This document shows positions 8,485 through 16,405 of a stretch of DNA of 64,000 bases, piece by piece. The stretch comes from Desulfoscipio sp. XC116. Lineage in GTDB: Bacteria; Bacillota; Desulfotomaculia; Desulfotomaculales; Desulfallaceae. The notes under the pieces are model-generated. The model searched no databases, was not told the origin of the DNA, and saw nothing but the letters and a program-made list of their open reading frames with translations. The DNA lies in contig NZ_CP156660.1 in the NCBI RefSeq assembly GCF_039851975.1, positions 4,195,677 to 4,259,676 of the forward strand. The letters are read 5' to 3'. The position numbers and the translations under genes are program-made. The number at the start of each line of letters is the position of its first letter. Position 1 is the first letter of the stretch.

Positions 8485-8700
8485 TTACTCGCGGTACCAC
8501 CCTGATTGATCGCCATTACGCATACGATCCTCTCGGGGCCCTTTAACGGGGGCAAATCGGCTCAGCTTACTATCCGTTGGATTTCAGCCTGCGGCTCCAG
8601 GGCGGCACGGGCACACACACCCGCCGGGCTCCCACCGTTCCCGGCTCGCTGCGCGATGTATTGTTACCCTTATTCCCCTTCCAAGCATTGCTTTTATCAA
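8451..8700 (-). promoter_or_regulatory. T-box leader (tRNA-sensing riboswitch) upstream of the Lrp/AsnC-aminotransferase operon
   Basis: The conserved T-box AGGGTGGTACCGCG is at 8503-8490 on the minus strand. Stem I features are visible upstream: GCAGCGAGCCGGGAACGGTG then GGAGCCCGGC near 8655-8625. A Stem II S-turn-like hairpin lies near 8590-8560 (GGCTGAAATCC-AACG-GGATAGTAAG). The terminator hairpin follows at 8484-8451. T-boxes bind a specific uncharged tRNA and permit read-through. The specifier codon could not be assigned with confidence: the segment before CCCTGGAGC does not show the usual GAA-NNN-purine pattern. Confidence 0.88.
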
Positions 8701-8812
8701 TGAATTAGCAATATTCTAGCACGCAGTGGTATGAGTGTCAACAAAACTTAACTCTAAAACTTCAGGAAAACGTTCCCATATATGGTTTGACCTGCCGGTT
8801 TGCCGGTATTTA

Positions 8813-10180
8813 TTATAAAGTAAGTTCACCGTCCGGAGTATTAACCAGCCTGAGCACATTTTCTTCATCACCGGTTAAAGCGTTGATATACACCAGATAA
8901 GTCTCCGACCCCTGCATGCCTTTAAATTCCCAGGTGAGTATTTCTTTTTCCACACCCACCGGAATGAGGGCCAACCTTCCTGTTCCCTCTATATTGAGTC
9001 TGTCACTGAGCAGCATACGGGCCCGGCCCTCCGTAAGCTTTGGCTCGGCCAGATTGCGCTTATGATGGGACATTAAGTACCCCCTGGCATCAAAGGCCAC
9101 CACTTGACCGTTATCCAGAGCCACAGTAACTTTGACAAGATCCGGGTATATAATTATCCCGTCCTGGGCAAGTGCATAATTAAAAGTAACCGTATTGTCA
9201 TTACGCTGGTGATAGCTTATTTGCATATCTTTATAGCCGTGATCCCGCAAATAATTTTCCGCCCGAGACTGGGCCCTGGCAATACTCCAACCGCCTTTAG
9301 ACACGTCACGAGGCGTAACCATCCATATCAGATGCCCCCCCTGCATAGAAATATCCGCCACAGTCGGTTCGCCAACCGCGGAGCCGCCCTGGCGACGGGC
9401 TATTTCCACCCGGTGGGCCCGGATACTGCCATTTACTTCACCGGTTACCCGGGCCAGCACGTTTTTGTCCCCGGGTTTATCATAATATTGCATGGCTACA
9501 GATTTAGCCCGGGACTCGCTTATTTTGTCACCGGTTAGGCCACGGGCCCGCCCTTGTTCCATATGATCGGAAAAAGGACCGTCATAAATCAGGGTGGGAT
9601 AAGCTTGCATCTGCCGGTCCATATCCTGGAAGCCGCCACCGGCCAGTTTTTGGCCTTCCCCGGCTAAACGGCTTGAGCTGGAGAGTACCAGCTCGGACAG
9701 GTTTAAGCTGCCATCCGATATATCGGCGTGTATTTTGCCGAGTTCCTTGTTCAAGCTTGAGGATTGATTATAAAGCCGGTTCACTGTATCCCACTGTTCC
9801 CGGGTAAGCGGTTTGCCGTCGGCCAACTGCCCGGCCAACGTATTTGAGTAATCCCCCAGCTGAGTTATAAACTTGGCCGTCCGCCCCAACAGGGCATCAC
9901 CCACCGGCAGTTGAGTCAGGCTGTCCAGCGCTTGATTTGACTGCTGCCAAATTTCCCCAAAGATCTGCACACTCTTCTCCGGACCGGCCAGTACCATGCT
10001 TTTACCCAGCAGAACTTCCATGGTTTGCACATGGTCGGCCAAATTGTAAAATGCCCGCTGATAATTATTATTTATTGCTGTCTGCAGCATCATTTTGGAA
10101 TTGCGCTCTTGATAACCCCAATAGCCAATACCCAAGGCTGCAACAGCCAATATCCCAAGAACAGCATACCACTTTCTCAT
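8813..10180 (-). CDS. ypeB: Germination protein YpeB
   Basis: YpeB (455 aa) is needed for accumulation of the cortex-lytic enzyme SleB in spores. The N-terminus is one hydrophobic segment (WYAVLGILAVAALGIGYWGY, residues 4-23) acting as a signal anchor. The central region is helical, and the C-terminal half contains PepSY-like repeats (ARVTGEVNG..., DLVKVTVALDNGQVVAFDARGYL). ATG 10180 follows TAGGAGG. It lies 48 bp downstream of sleB in the same orientation, the standard sleB-ypeB operon of spore formers. No promoter was identified within the gap, so it is likely co-transcribed. Confidence 0.93.
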   Translation of the reverse strand: MRKWYAVLGILAVAALGIGYWGYQERNSKMMLQTAINNNYQRAFYNLADHVQTMEVLLGKSMVLAGPEKSVQIFGEIWQQSNQALDSLTQLPVGDALLGRTAKFITQLGDYSNTLAGQLADGKPLTREQWDTVNRLYNQSSSLNKELGKIHADISDGSLNLSELVLSSSSRLAGEGQKLAGGGFQDMDRQMQAYPTLIYDGPFSDHMEQGRARGLTGDKISESRAKSVAMQYYDKPGDKNVLARVTGEVNGSIRAHRVEIARRQGGSAVGEPTVADISMQGGHLIWMVTPRDVSKGGWSIARAQSRAENYLRDHGYKDMQISYHQRNDNTVTFNYALAQDGIIIYPDLVKVTVALDNGQVVAFDARGYLMSHHKRNLAEPKLTEGRARMLLSDRLNIEGTGRLALIPVGVEKEILTWEFKGMQGSETYLVYINALTGDEENVLRLVNTPDGELTL

Positions 10181-10228
10181 AAGCTATGCCTCCTAATTTG
10201 TAAGCTTCATATTGGAATTACCCCTGAA

Positions 10229-10960
10229 CTAGTGAGCGAAAACATGGCGGCCAATACGTGCGACAATGTTCCTGCTCCATATCCAGGGGGCGACTTGCTT
10301 GCCCGGATTCCAGAAGAAAATTGCGCCGCCGGTGGGATCCATACCCGCCATAGCCTGTCTGGCGGCTTGTAAAGACTCATTGGTAAGCGGCCTGGCATAC
10401 TGACCGTTAGTTACCGATTCAAACGCATGGGGTTGATAAACAACCCCGGATAAGGTATTGGGGAAAGAAGAGCTTTTAACCCTGTTCATAATTACGGCGC
10501 CTACCGCCAGCTTACCGGAATACGATTCGTCGGCCGCCTCTCCTTCGATAACCCGGGCCAGCAGCTGTATATCTCTGGATGTTTCCACAAATCCAGGGGC
10601 CACATATTGCTTTTGGGCACCACCGGCAGCGGCTTTATTCCGGCCACCGCCTATACCCAATGCCGCCTGCGTACTCGGACCCACCACGCCATCGGCCCGC
10701 AGCCCGTTTTTACGCTGAAAGTCGAGCACAGCCCGGTAGGTAGCGGAACCGTATGTACCGTCTACAAAGCCATGAAAATACCCCCACTGATTAAGTTTTT
10801 GCTGCAGTACGGTTACCTCACTGCCGCGACTGCCCCAGTAAAGCGTCTTTACCTGGGCCTGGGCACTGTTGCCTGACAGCAAAATCAGGGCGGTAAACAA
10901 TATAATTATTGTGCCAAGTATTATGGTCATGCATTTTTTGGCTATCCCGATTATTAACAA
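10229..10960 (-). CDS. sleB: Spore cortex-lytic enzyme SleB
   Basis: Cortex hydrolase acting on spore peptidoglycan during germination (243 aa from this start). Order: signal peptide (TIILGTIIILFTALILLSG, cleavage after AQA); PG_binding_1 domain (WGSRGSEVTVLQQKLNQWGY ... GVVGPSTQAALG); hydrolase_2/SleB catalytic domain beginning LLARVIEGEAADESYSGKLA. The chosen start is TTG 10960, 7 nt after AGGGGG. ATG 10930 and a longer frame from 11008 are alternatives. A high G/A-rich linker separates the two domains. The protein is partnered with YpeB, encoded directly downstream. Confidence 0.92.
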   Translation of the reverse strand: MLIIGIAKKCMTIILGTIIILFTALILLSGNSAQAQVKTLYWGSRGSEVTVLQQKLNQWGYFHGFVDGTYGSATYRAVLDFQRKNGLRADGVVGPSTQAALGIGGGRNKAAAGGAQKQYVAPGFVETSRDIQLLARVIEGEAADESYSGKLAVGAVIMNRVKSSSFPNTLSGVVYQPHAFESVTNGQYARPLTNESLQAARQAMAGMDPTGGAIFFWNPGKQVAPWIWSRNIVARIGRHVFAH

Positions 10961-11206
10961 AACAGCACCCCCTGATCTATTTGTCCATAGTTTTTCTGAA
11001 AATAACAAAACCTATGTGTGTAAAAATTTTTTTAGCATCAAAGCAAGGATTGGCAGATTCCGGGCAGAATAATACCAATAGAGCATTACTTTACTTAATA
11101 CTACAAAGTATTGCGGTTCTAAAATCCAGGGGAAGTTGAGTCTCCTGAATTAAGAACTTGCTTTAAAGGAGGTGCGCAACCCGGTTTTTTGGTCAGCAAG
11201 CTTATT

Positions 11207-11236
11207 GTATCAGTATCGGTATCGGTATCGGTATCG
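11207..11236 (+). repeat. Hexanucleotide microsatellite (GTATCG)
   Basis: GTATCA is followed by four perfect GTATCG units at 11213-11236. It lies in the 288-bp gap between the divergent sleB and the small plus-strand ORF at 11366. An isolated strong Shine-Dalgarno-like AAAGGAGGTG at 11164-11173 precedes it but no well-spaced start codon follows. Confidence 0.9.
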
Positions 11237-11365
11237 TAAACGCACATGACATGGCCGCTCATGCCCATGTATAGATGACTGCTTTTATACGCCCCCATGC
11301 GGTATTATAAGGCAGATACACATAAATCCGTTTACTATGACCTAATTCACCAAAACCGGGTTTTT

Positions 11366-11626
11366 ATGAAAAAACTTATTGATGTAGATGAATTTGTGAA
11401 AATGCGGCAGGATGACATTACCCGGCTGGTTAATACGGCGCTGAACCGGGCCGGTGATGTTGTACGGCAAAAAGTTGCCGCCGGTGATATAAACGCTACC
11501 ATGCAAGACGTACTGCCCTTGCTGCTATATGAAGTTCTGGTTACCAATACGGTGGCCACCCTGCGGCTGGCAGCGGAAATGATTAACCTTGAGTATGCCG
11601 ATGGCAGCGGCGGTCCGGATAACTAA
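11366..11626 (+). CDS. Small hypothetical protein
   Basis: The family is not recognised. The 86-aa frame begins MKKLIDVDEFVKMRQDDITR and is predicted mostly helical, with alternating charged and hydrophobic residues (LVNTALNRAGDVVRQKVAAG, LPLLLYEVLVTNTVATLRLA). The frame is open further upstream to ATG 11297 (109 aa), but neither start has a good RBS. Codon use resembles the neighbours, which supports coding. It is one of few plus-strand genes here and is followed after 24 bp by a tiny membrane ORF. Confidence 0.55.
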   Translation: MKKLIDVDEFVKMRQDDITRLVNTALNRAGDVVRQKVAAGDINATMQDVLPLLLYEVLVTNTVATLRLAAEMINLEYADGSGGPDN

Positions 11627-11650
11627 TGTACTTTTTAGGAGTTGTTGTTA

Positions 11651-11761
11651 TTGTTGCTGAATATTAAATCAATATTATTTATTGCATTTTTAACAGCGGC
11701 GGGCTTACTGGCCTTTACCTACGGATTCTTTTTTGAATACCGTAAAAGAAACCGCCGTTAA
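11651..11761 (+). CDS. Very small single-span membrane protein (36 aa)
   Basis: TTG 11651 lies 9 nt after AGGAG (11637-11641). The product is LLLNIKSILFIAFLTAAGLL followed by AFTYGFFFEYRKRNRR: one hydrophobic helix with a basic C-terminal tail, the usual layout of small inner-membrane peptides. It follows the 11366-11626 frame by 24 bp, so they may be co-transcribed. It is too short for a family call. The clean RBS, hydrophobic core and positive-inside end support it. Confidence 0.45.
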   Translation: MLLNIKSILFIAFLTAAGLLAFTYGFFFEYRKRNRR

Positions 11762-11805
11762 GGTACGGCGGGACTTATCGGGTAACCAGGCCTAAGCAGT
11801 GAGCT

Positions 11806-11895
11806 CGTTCAGCTAAAGCTGAACGGCGGGCTTCAGATGGGGATTATACCCCACCTGAAGTAGAAATAGGAACCCCCACCCATATAAGTGGGGTT
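11806..11895. repeat. Three consecutive hairpins resembling IS200/IS605-type end structures
   Basis: Palindromes: CGTTCAGCTAAAGCTGAACG (11806-11825), CTTCAGATGGGG-ATTATA-CCCCACCTGAAG (11831-11860) and AACCCCCAC-...-GTGGGGTT (11871-11895). Stacked subterminal palindromes of this kind are found at the ends of IS200/IS605 elements and in their associated RNAs. No TnpA or TnpB gene is present, so a relic or a free-standing RNA is possible. The assignment is inference. Confidence 0.5.
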
Positions 11896-12013
11896 CTTGG
11901 AGTTTGATAAAACTTAAGCGCTTGATTTGCGGATTAGCAGCCGCGCCACCGGGACAATTCGAGCGTTCTAATGTCATATCCGGACGCCACGGATAAGATG
12001 ATGGTTACGTCCC

Positions 12014-12041
12014 CGCGTCGCTGTCGTTCCTCGCGATGACA
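12014..12041. repeat. Half copy of the GTCATTGCGAGGAGCGAAGCG-type repeat
   Basis: CGCGTCGCTGTCGTTCCTCG followed by CGATGAC matches, with substitutions, the right arm of the palindromic repeat at 4401-4432. Confidence 0.65.
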
Positions 12042-12052
12042 GGGCGCACCGC

Positions 12053-12107
12053 AAAAAAGGGAGTGTCGCAAAACTACTTTCTTGGAGTAGTGAGCGACCC
12101 TCCCTTT
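12053..12107 (-). terminator. Terminator of the dsr-cbiA operon
   Basis: On the minus strand GGGAGGGTCGC ... GCGACACTCCC is followed by TTTTTT, with an inner CTAC/GTAG stem. It lies 115 bp after the cbiA stop. A very similar outer stem occurs at 55695-55749. Confidence 0.75.
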
Positions 12108-12222
12108 CCCAGATGCAGCCAATTATTCCGATAATAATCCGGTATTTTTACAAAAGGCTGCCGCACTATGAACTATTTAGTTCGTTGTGCAACAGCCCCT
12201 TCAATCGCTATATCTGCAAATA

Positions 12223-13647
12223 TCACCTGGAACCGGCGTACTTCTTACCGGCGGCCACCAGTCTGAGCGCCCAATCGGGCGTGGCCAGCGCATGCAGGTG
12301 TGCGTAACAAGCCAGTACATTTTTATATAACACACCGTCGTATTGACCGTTAATTCCGTATCCTTTGGTAACCCGAAAGGCAAATTTAATATTATCCTCC
12401 GCCAGGTTTTCCACCCGGGAATTATGAAACTCGTGCCCCCGCACGCTTTCCCCGATTACAAAATATGAACTGCTGTTTTCCACCTGCAGGGTAATATAGC
12501 CATGTCCCTGGGGCTTATCCATCATGGTTACGTCAAACGGCAATGCACCCGCCATAGCGTGTTTTACACCTTGCCAGCCAATACTCCGGCTTAGAAACAT
12601 CAGCCCGCCGCATTCGGCATAAACCGGCAGCCCCGCTTCAATGCGCCCGCGCAAATCACTCAGCAGCTGCCTGTTAGCACTGATTTCAGGGGCAAACATT
12701 TCCGGGAAGCCGCCGCCGATGTAAGCCGCATCCACCTTGGGCATCTCTTTGTCCCGCAAGGTATTCACCGGCACCAGCTCGGCCCCGGCCGCCGCCAAAG
12801 CTTCCAGGTTTTCCGGGTAATAGAACGTAAACGCCCGATCCAAAAACACAGCCACTTTAACATGGGAAACGGCCGGCCTCAGCCCGTTCACATCCGGACC
12901 CCGCATAAACGGAGCATCATCAGGCGGCAGTTCATTCATCACCAGCTGCGGCGCCCGGCGGGCCACCTCGATTATACCGGGCAAGTCAAGAAACGCGCCG
13001 GCCCTGCTGCCGGCTTCGTCCACCGCCGCCGCCAGATCATCGTCTTCGACGGCCGGAATAAGCCCCAAATGCCGGTCGGGAATATGAAACTTCTCTCCCT
13101 TGGGAATAACCCCCAGCACAGGTATACCACAATAACGATCAATAGCCGACCTGAGTATTTTTTCATGGCGCGGACGGGCCACTTTATTTAGAATCACACC
13201 GGCTACCCGCACATCAGGATCAAAATGCTGATAACCCGAGACCATGGCCGCCACACTGCGGGTCATCCGGGTGGTATCCACCACCAGCAGTACCGGCGCA
13301 GCAATGGTTTTGGCAATTTCAGCCGTGCTGCCGCTGCCCTCCAGATCCACACCGTCAAAAAGGCCCATGGCCCCCTCCACTACCGCGATATCAACGTCGA
13401 GAGCGCTGCGTACAAACGAAGTGCGAATTACTCCCCGATCCATTAAAAAGCTGTCCAAATTTCGGCAGGGACGCCCGGTTATCCTGGTCATCCAGCTGGG
13501 GTCGATAAAGTCAGGTCCCTTTTTATAAGGCTGTACGCGGTAACCGGCTGATTTTAATGCCGACAACAGCCCAATGGCAGCGGTGGTTTTGCCGGACCGG
13601 CCGTGGGGCGCGGCCACCACCACGCGGGGAATACTATATGACCTCAT
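12223..13647 (-). CDS. cbiA: CbiA-family cobyrinate a,c-diamide synthase; probable siroheme amidase (DsrN)
   Basis: Glutamine-dependent amidotransferase (474 aa). The N-terminal dethiobiotin-synthetase-like ATPase has the P-loop APHGRSGKTTAAIGLL (about residues 12-28). The C-terminal class I glutaminase domain contains YAECGGLMFLSRSI with the nucleophile Cys. CbiA proteins amidate the a and c side chains of cobyrinate. Encoded next to dsrC, dsrK and dsrM and with no other cobalamin genes, this copy more likely amidates siroheme to siro(heme)amide for DsrAB, the role assigned to DsrN in other sulfur-metabolising bacteria (inference from context). ATG 13647 follows GAGGCGGTG. Confidence 0.88.
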   Translation of the reverse strand: MRSYSIPRVVVAAPHGRSGKTTAAIGLLSALKSAGYRVQPYKKGPDFIDPSWMTRITGRPCRNLDSFLMDRGVIRTSFVRSALDVDIAVVEGAMGLFDGVDLEGSGSTAEIAKTIAAPVLLVVDTTRMTRSVAAMVSGYQHFDPDVRVAGVILNKVARPRHEKILRSAIDRYCGIPVLGVIPKGEKFHIPDRHLGLIPAVEDDDLAAAVDEAGSRAGAFLDLPGIIEVARRAPQLVMNELPPDDAPFMRGPDVNGLRPAVSHVKVAVFLDRAFTFYYPENLEALAAAGAELVPVNTLRDKEMPKVDAAYIGGGFPEMFAPEISANRQLLSDLRGRIEAGLPVYAECGGLMFLSRSIGWQGVKHAMAGALPFDVTMMDKPQGHGYITLQVENSSSYFVIGESVRGHEFHNSRVENLAEDNIKFAFRVTKGYGINGQYDGVLYKNVLACYAHLHALATPDWALRLVAAGKKYAGSR

Positions 13648-13694
13648 TTATATCACCGCCTCTCCGACTTTTTATTATCAATCCTGAAAAATAA

Positions 13695-13741
13695 CAGGCA
13701 CGGCATTGCCGTTGCTTAGAGCAGCGGATAACCTGTGCCTG
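13695..13741 (-). other. Stem-loop between dsrC and cbiA
   Basis: CAGGCACAGG on the minus strand pairs with CCGTGCCTG 47 nt away; there is a nested GC stem inside. No clear T-run follows at once, so it may be an mRNA processing or stability element rather than a full terminator between dsrC and cbiA. Confidence 0.45.
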
Positions 13742-13783
13742 AATAAATTATCCCTATTGCAAAACATGCTTATACAAAAAGCA

Positions 13784-14104
13784 TCATACACACCCGGTCG
13801 GCGTGGGCAAACCTGCCAGTTTGCAGGCGCCCTTGGCCGGACCGGCTGGAAAAAGCTCATAAATATACTTTAAATTGCAGCCCGTATCTTGACAAAGCTT
13901 ACGTACCATGGGTGCAATTTGGTATTGCTTGTAATAATCACGCAGATAGTTAATTACTTTCCAATGATCTTCGGTCAACCCGACAATTCCTTCGGAGGCG
14001 GCAAAAGCAACAGCTACATCTTCATTCCACAAGTCCGGATCAATCATGAACCCGTCCTCGTCCAACTCTATTTCCACGCCGTTTACGGCAATGGCAGCGG
14101 ACAT
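13784..14104 (-). CDS. dsrC: DsrC, sulfur-carrier (persulfide/trisulfide) protein
   Basis: Small (106 aa) physiological partner of DsrAB; it carries the sulfite-derived sulfur as a trisulfide that is reduced at the membrane by DsrMK. The C-terminal arm has both conserved cysteines, Cys94 and Cys105, in ACKLAGLPTPTGCV, ten residues apart with the second penultimate, so it is a catalytically competent DsrC rather than a TusE-like relative. WKVINYLRDYY is also family-typical. The start is ATG 14104 after GGAGGTGC; a frame from 14122 would include the RBS itself. It follows dsrK by 39 bp. Confidence 0.96.
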   Translation of the reverse strand: MSAAIAVNGVEIELDEDGFMIDPDLWNEDVAVAFAASEGIVGLTEDHWKVINYLRDYYKQYQIAPMVRKLCQDTGCNLKYIYELFPAGPAKGACKLAGLPTPTGCV

Positions 14105-14143
14105 AGCTTTACGCACCTCCATTAAAAGGCAACCGAAATACCA

Positions 14144-15526
14144 TTATTTCCAAACCAACGCTTTACCCACGAGATCGATAAGACCTTTAACCTCCACACC
14201 AAGTTCATGTTCCTCAACCATGGGATACAGCTGAGCTTTACAAATGGAACAAGGCGCGCACAGGATACCGTCGCCGTCTTTGCCAACCCCGGTAGCCCTC
14301 ACTTGCTCGGCCTTTTTATTGCTAAGCAAAATGCGGCGCTGGTACATTTCCGGATCGTCGAACAAAATACCTGAGCCGCCGCCACAGCAGAAATTATCCG
14401 CACCGTGCGGATACATTTCCCTGAAATCGGAAACGGAAGCACGCATCAGCACACGCATATTTTCATTCAGCCCGCAGGCCCGCACATAGTTGCAGGGGTC
14501 ATGCAGCGTAACGGGTTTGGTGTTTTTGGTCGGGTCAAGCTTTAACTCATTTTTGCGAATCATGTCCGCCACTTCATCATGGATATGAGTGATGGGCCAG
14601 CGTATCGGCCGGTCGGCCAGGGACGGGATGTACATCTTGGCTGCCCGCCAGCCGTGCCCGCATTCGCCCCAAACAATTTTCTTGATACCGAGCTCCTGGG
14701 CAGCGTTCAGAAGACGCATGACATTGCCCCGCTGGGTCCAGTACTGGTCGAACAACAGGCCAAAATTACCGGCCTCGGTAACGGTACTGGGAATGGTCCA
14801 GTTGGCGCCGATATAAGTAAAATACATGCCCGCGCCCATCAGCGTATAAGGGTTGAGCAAGAAGTCGGCCGATGAGGGAATATACATGATATCGGATTCG
14901 GGCTTGTCAACGGGAAACTCCACTTCCACGCCGAACTCGTCCATGATTTCTTCGGACATGAATTCCAGGGTATCCACAATAGCAGGTTTGGGGAAATTAG
15001 TATGGTTGCCCACTTTTTCCATGGCTTCGCCCACAGCGGCATGCAGCTTGGGTGTGATGCCCAGCCAGTGCAGCAATTGGCGACCGATAAAGGTTACCTC
15101 GCAAGTATCAATACCGAAGGGGCACACGTGGGCGCAACGACGGCACTGACTGCACTGGTAGAAATAAGAATACCATTGTTCAATGATATCCAGGCTGATA
15201 TCTTCGGCCCCTACCAGTTTGCCAAACCAGCGCCCCTCCAGGGTAAAGTACCGCTTGTAAATCTTGCGGATCAGCTCGGCCCGGTTGGTGGGAATATTGT
15301 TGGGATCCCTGGTGCCCAGATAGGTGTGGCAATTTTCCGCACACTGGCCGCACTTGGTGCAGGATTCCATGGCCATTACAAAAGAGCGGAATTTTTTGCG
15401 AATTTCATCCAAAAATTCAATTGCTTTTTCCGGTTTTAACTCATCGGGCACCGGCTCAATGTGAATTTTACGCATTTCGTCCGGCGTTGCCCGTTGCGGC
15501 TGCACCATACCTTTATATTCCGGCAT
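14144..15526 (-). CDS. dsrK: DsrK, HdrD-like Fe-S subunit of the DsrMK complex
   Basis: Cytoplasmic catalytic subunit (460 aa) of the membrane menaquinol/DsrC-trisulfide oxidoreductase. Two [4Fe-4S] ferredoxin motifs: C56TKCGQCAENC and C125SQCRRCAHVCPFG. The C-terminal half has CCG domains typical of HdrB/HdrD, including HDPCNYVRACG and FCCGGGSGILF (about 385), which bind the noncubane cluster. ATG 15526 lies 3 nt after the dsrM stop, with GGGGGTG upstream. Gram-positive sulfate reducers normally have only DsrMK, not DsrJOP, and that is what is seen here. Confidence 0.95.
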   Translation of the reverse strand: MPEYKGMVQPQRATPDEMRKIHIEPVPDELKPEKAIEFLDEIRKKFRSFVMAMESCTKCGQCAENCHTYLGTRDPNNIPTNRAELIRKIYKRYFTLEGRWFGKLVGAEDISLDIIEQWYSYFYQCSQCRRCAHVCPFGIDTCEVTFIGRQLLHWLGITPKLHAAVGEAMEKVGNHTNFPKPAIVDTLEFMSEEIMDEFGVEVEFPVDKPESDIMYIPSSADFLLNPYTLMGAGMYFTYIGANWTIPSTVTEAGNFGLLFDQYWTQRGNVMRLLNAAQELGIKKIVWGECGHGWRAAKMYIPSLADRPIRWPITHIHDEVADMIRKNELKLDPTKNTKPVTLHDPCNYVRACGLNENMRVLMRASVSDFREMYPHGADNFCCGGGSGILFDDPEMYQRRILLSNKKAEQVRATGVGKDGDGILCAPCSICKAQLYPMVEEHELGVEVKGLIDLVGKALVWK

Positions 15527-15529
15527 AAC

Positions 15530-16354
15530 TTACACCCCCTCTTCAGCGGCATCGCCGGCAGGCACACCAAGCCCTGCCTTACGGGCCGCGGCTACATCAA
15601 TATTGGGTAAACCGGGGGCGGGATCATGATAGACCCGGTTAACAATATAACGTTCGGCAAACATACCGAATATATGCATCAGTTTGCTAAATGGGAATAC
15701 AATCAGCAAAATCTGCACCAGCAGATAGTGAGTCAGGAAAAACCCGCTTTCCAAAAGCTCCATATGCACTACGGGCTGGAACATAATAAGCGCCGCCATA
15801 TACTCGTACACCAGTTCATAATGAATGTGATAAGTAGGAATGAAACGCATAATATTGCCTATGCCCACCAGCACCAGCAGGTAAATCAGCCATAAGTTAT
15901 CACTGGGTTTGGTCACCAGCTTAACTTTATCCAGGGCATAACGCCTATAAAGCAGGTATAACAGAGCAACAAATAATACTATACCAAAAACAGAACCCAA
16001 CAAATCGGACATTTCCACACTAAGTTCCGGTGTAATACCCAGGCCGGGAATCATCGCGAACTGTTCACCCAAAGTACCAAAACCGACAATGTGCCCGCCA
16101 AGAATGTTAAGCAGGGCAAAGTGCATCAGCAGGGCGCCGGCCCACAAGGCTTTGTCAAATCTAAACAGATTGCGGAACAAAAATGCTTCCGAGCCTATCC
16201 TCACAGCAACCTGGCCATTGGTTTGCAGCCAGGGCGACAGCGTAACATTATGCACAATACGCGCACCGGCCCAGCGCCCCAAACGGTAAAGTACGCCCAG
16301 GGTAAATAAGGTCACTGTTATATACGGAAGTATTTGTCCAATTAGTAACTTCAC
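15530..16354 (-). CDS. dsrM: DsrM, NarI-like membrane cytochrome b subunit
   Basis: Integral membrane heme b subunit (274 aa) that takes electrons from menaquinol and passes them to DsrK. About five or six hydrophobic segments are visible (e.g. LIGQILPYITVTLFTLGVLY, ALLMHFALLNILGG, GIVLFVALLYLLY, IYLLVLVGIGNIMRF, THYLLVQILLIVFPF). His residues in or near the helices (HFALLN, HYLLVQ) fit heme ligation. The start is GTG 16354, 7 nt after GGGAGG. That RBS lies inside the upstream 17-codon ORF, whose TGA overlaps this GTG. Confidence 0.94.
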   Translation of the reverse strand: MKLLIGQILPYITVTLFTLGVLYRLGRWAGARIVHNVTLSPWLQTNGQVAVRIGSEAFLFRNLFRFDKALWAGALLMHFALLNILGGHIVGFGTLGEQFAMIPGLGITPELSVEMSDLLGSVFGIVLFVALLYLLYRRYALDKVKLVTKPSDNLWLIYLLVLVGIGNIMRFIPTYHIHYELVYEYMAALIMFQPVVHMELLESGFFLTHYLLVQILLIVFPFSKLMHIFGMFAERYIVNRVYHDPAPGLPNIDVAAARKAGLGVPAGDAAEEGV

Positions 16355-16404
16355 TCACACACCTCCCACGGAGCATAGCTCTCGGCGTACGGGTCAAAAT
16401 ACAT
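16351..16404 (-). CDS. 17-codon micro-ORF between the ferredoxin gene and dsrM
   Basis: ATG 16404 starts one base after the ferredoxin stop and is preceded by GAGGAAAATTAAT. The peptide is MYFDPYAESYAPWEVCE: acidic, aromatic-rich, with a single Cys near the end. Its TGA (16353-16351) overlaps the dsrM GTG, and the dsrM RBS is inside it. The arrangement is what one expects for a translational-coupling leader or a genuine small subunit. No known family is recognised. Confidence 0.5.
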   Translation of the reverse strand: MYFDPYAESYAPWEVCE

Positions 16405-16405
16405 A

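Larger units (their letters stand above)
11762..12222. other. Non-coding region: stacked hairpins, half repeat and terminator
   Basis: Between the small ORF and the cbiA stop lie three hairpins (11806-11895), a half copy of the GTCATTGCGAGG-type repeat (12014-12041) and a terminator (12053-12107). No credible protein-coding frame was seen; the frame at 11934-12122 translates the repeat. Confidence 0.6.

Noticed and set aside
8409..8555. N-terminal extension of the Lrp/AsnC regulator
   Set aside because: This DNA is the T-box and its terminator; the family starts at ATG 8408 with a good RBS.
11164..11238. Short peptide of VS repeats encoded by the microsatellite
   Set aside because: The TTG start at 11189 is about 16 nt from the Shine-Dalgarno, and the product is only a repeat translation.
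11934..12122. 62-codon minus-strand ORF
   Set aside because: Derived from the half repeat (CHREERQRRGDV) and the terminator hairpin.
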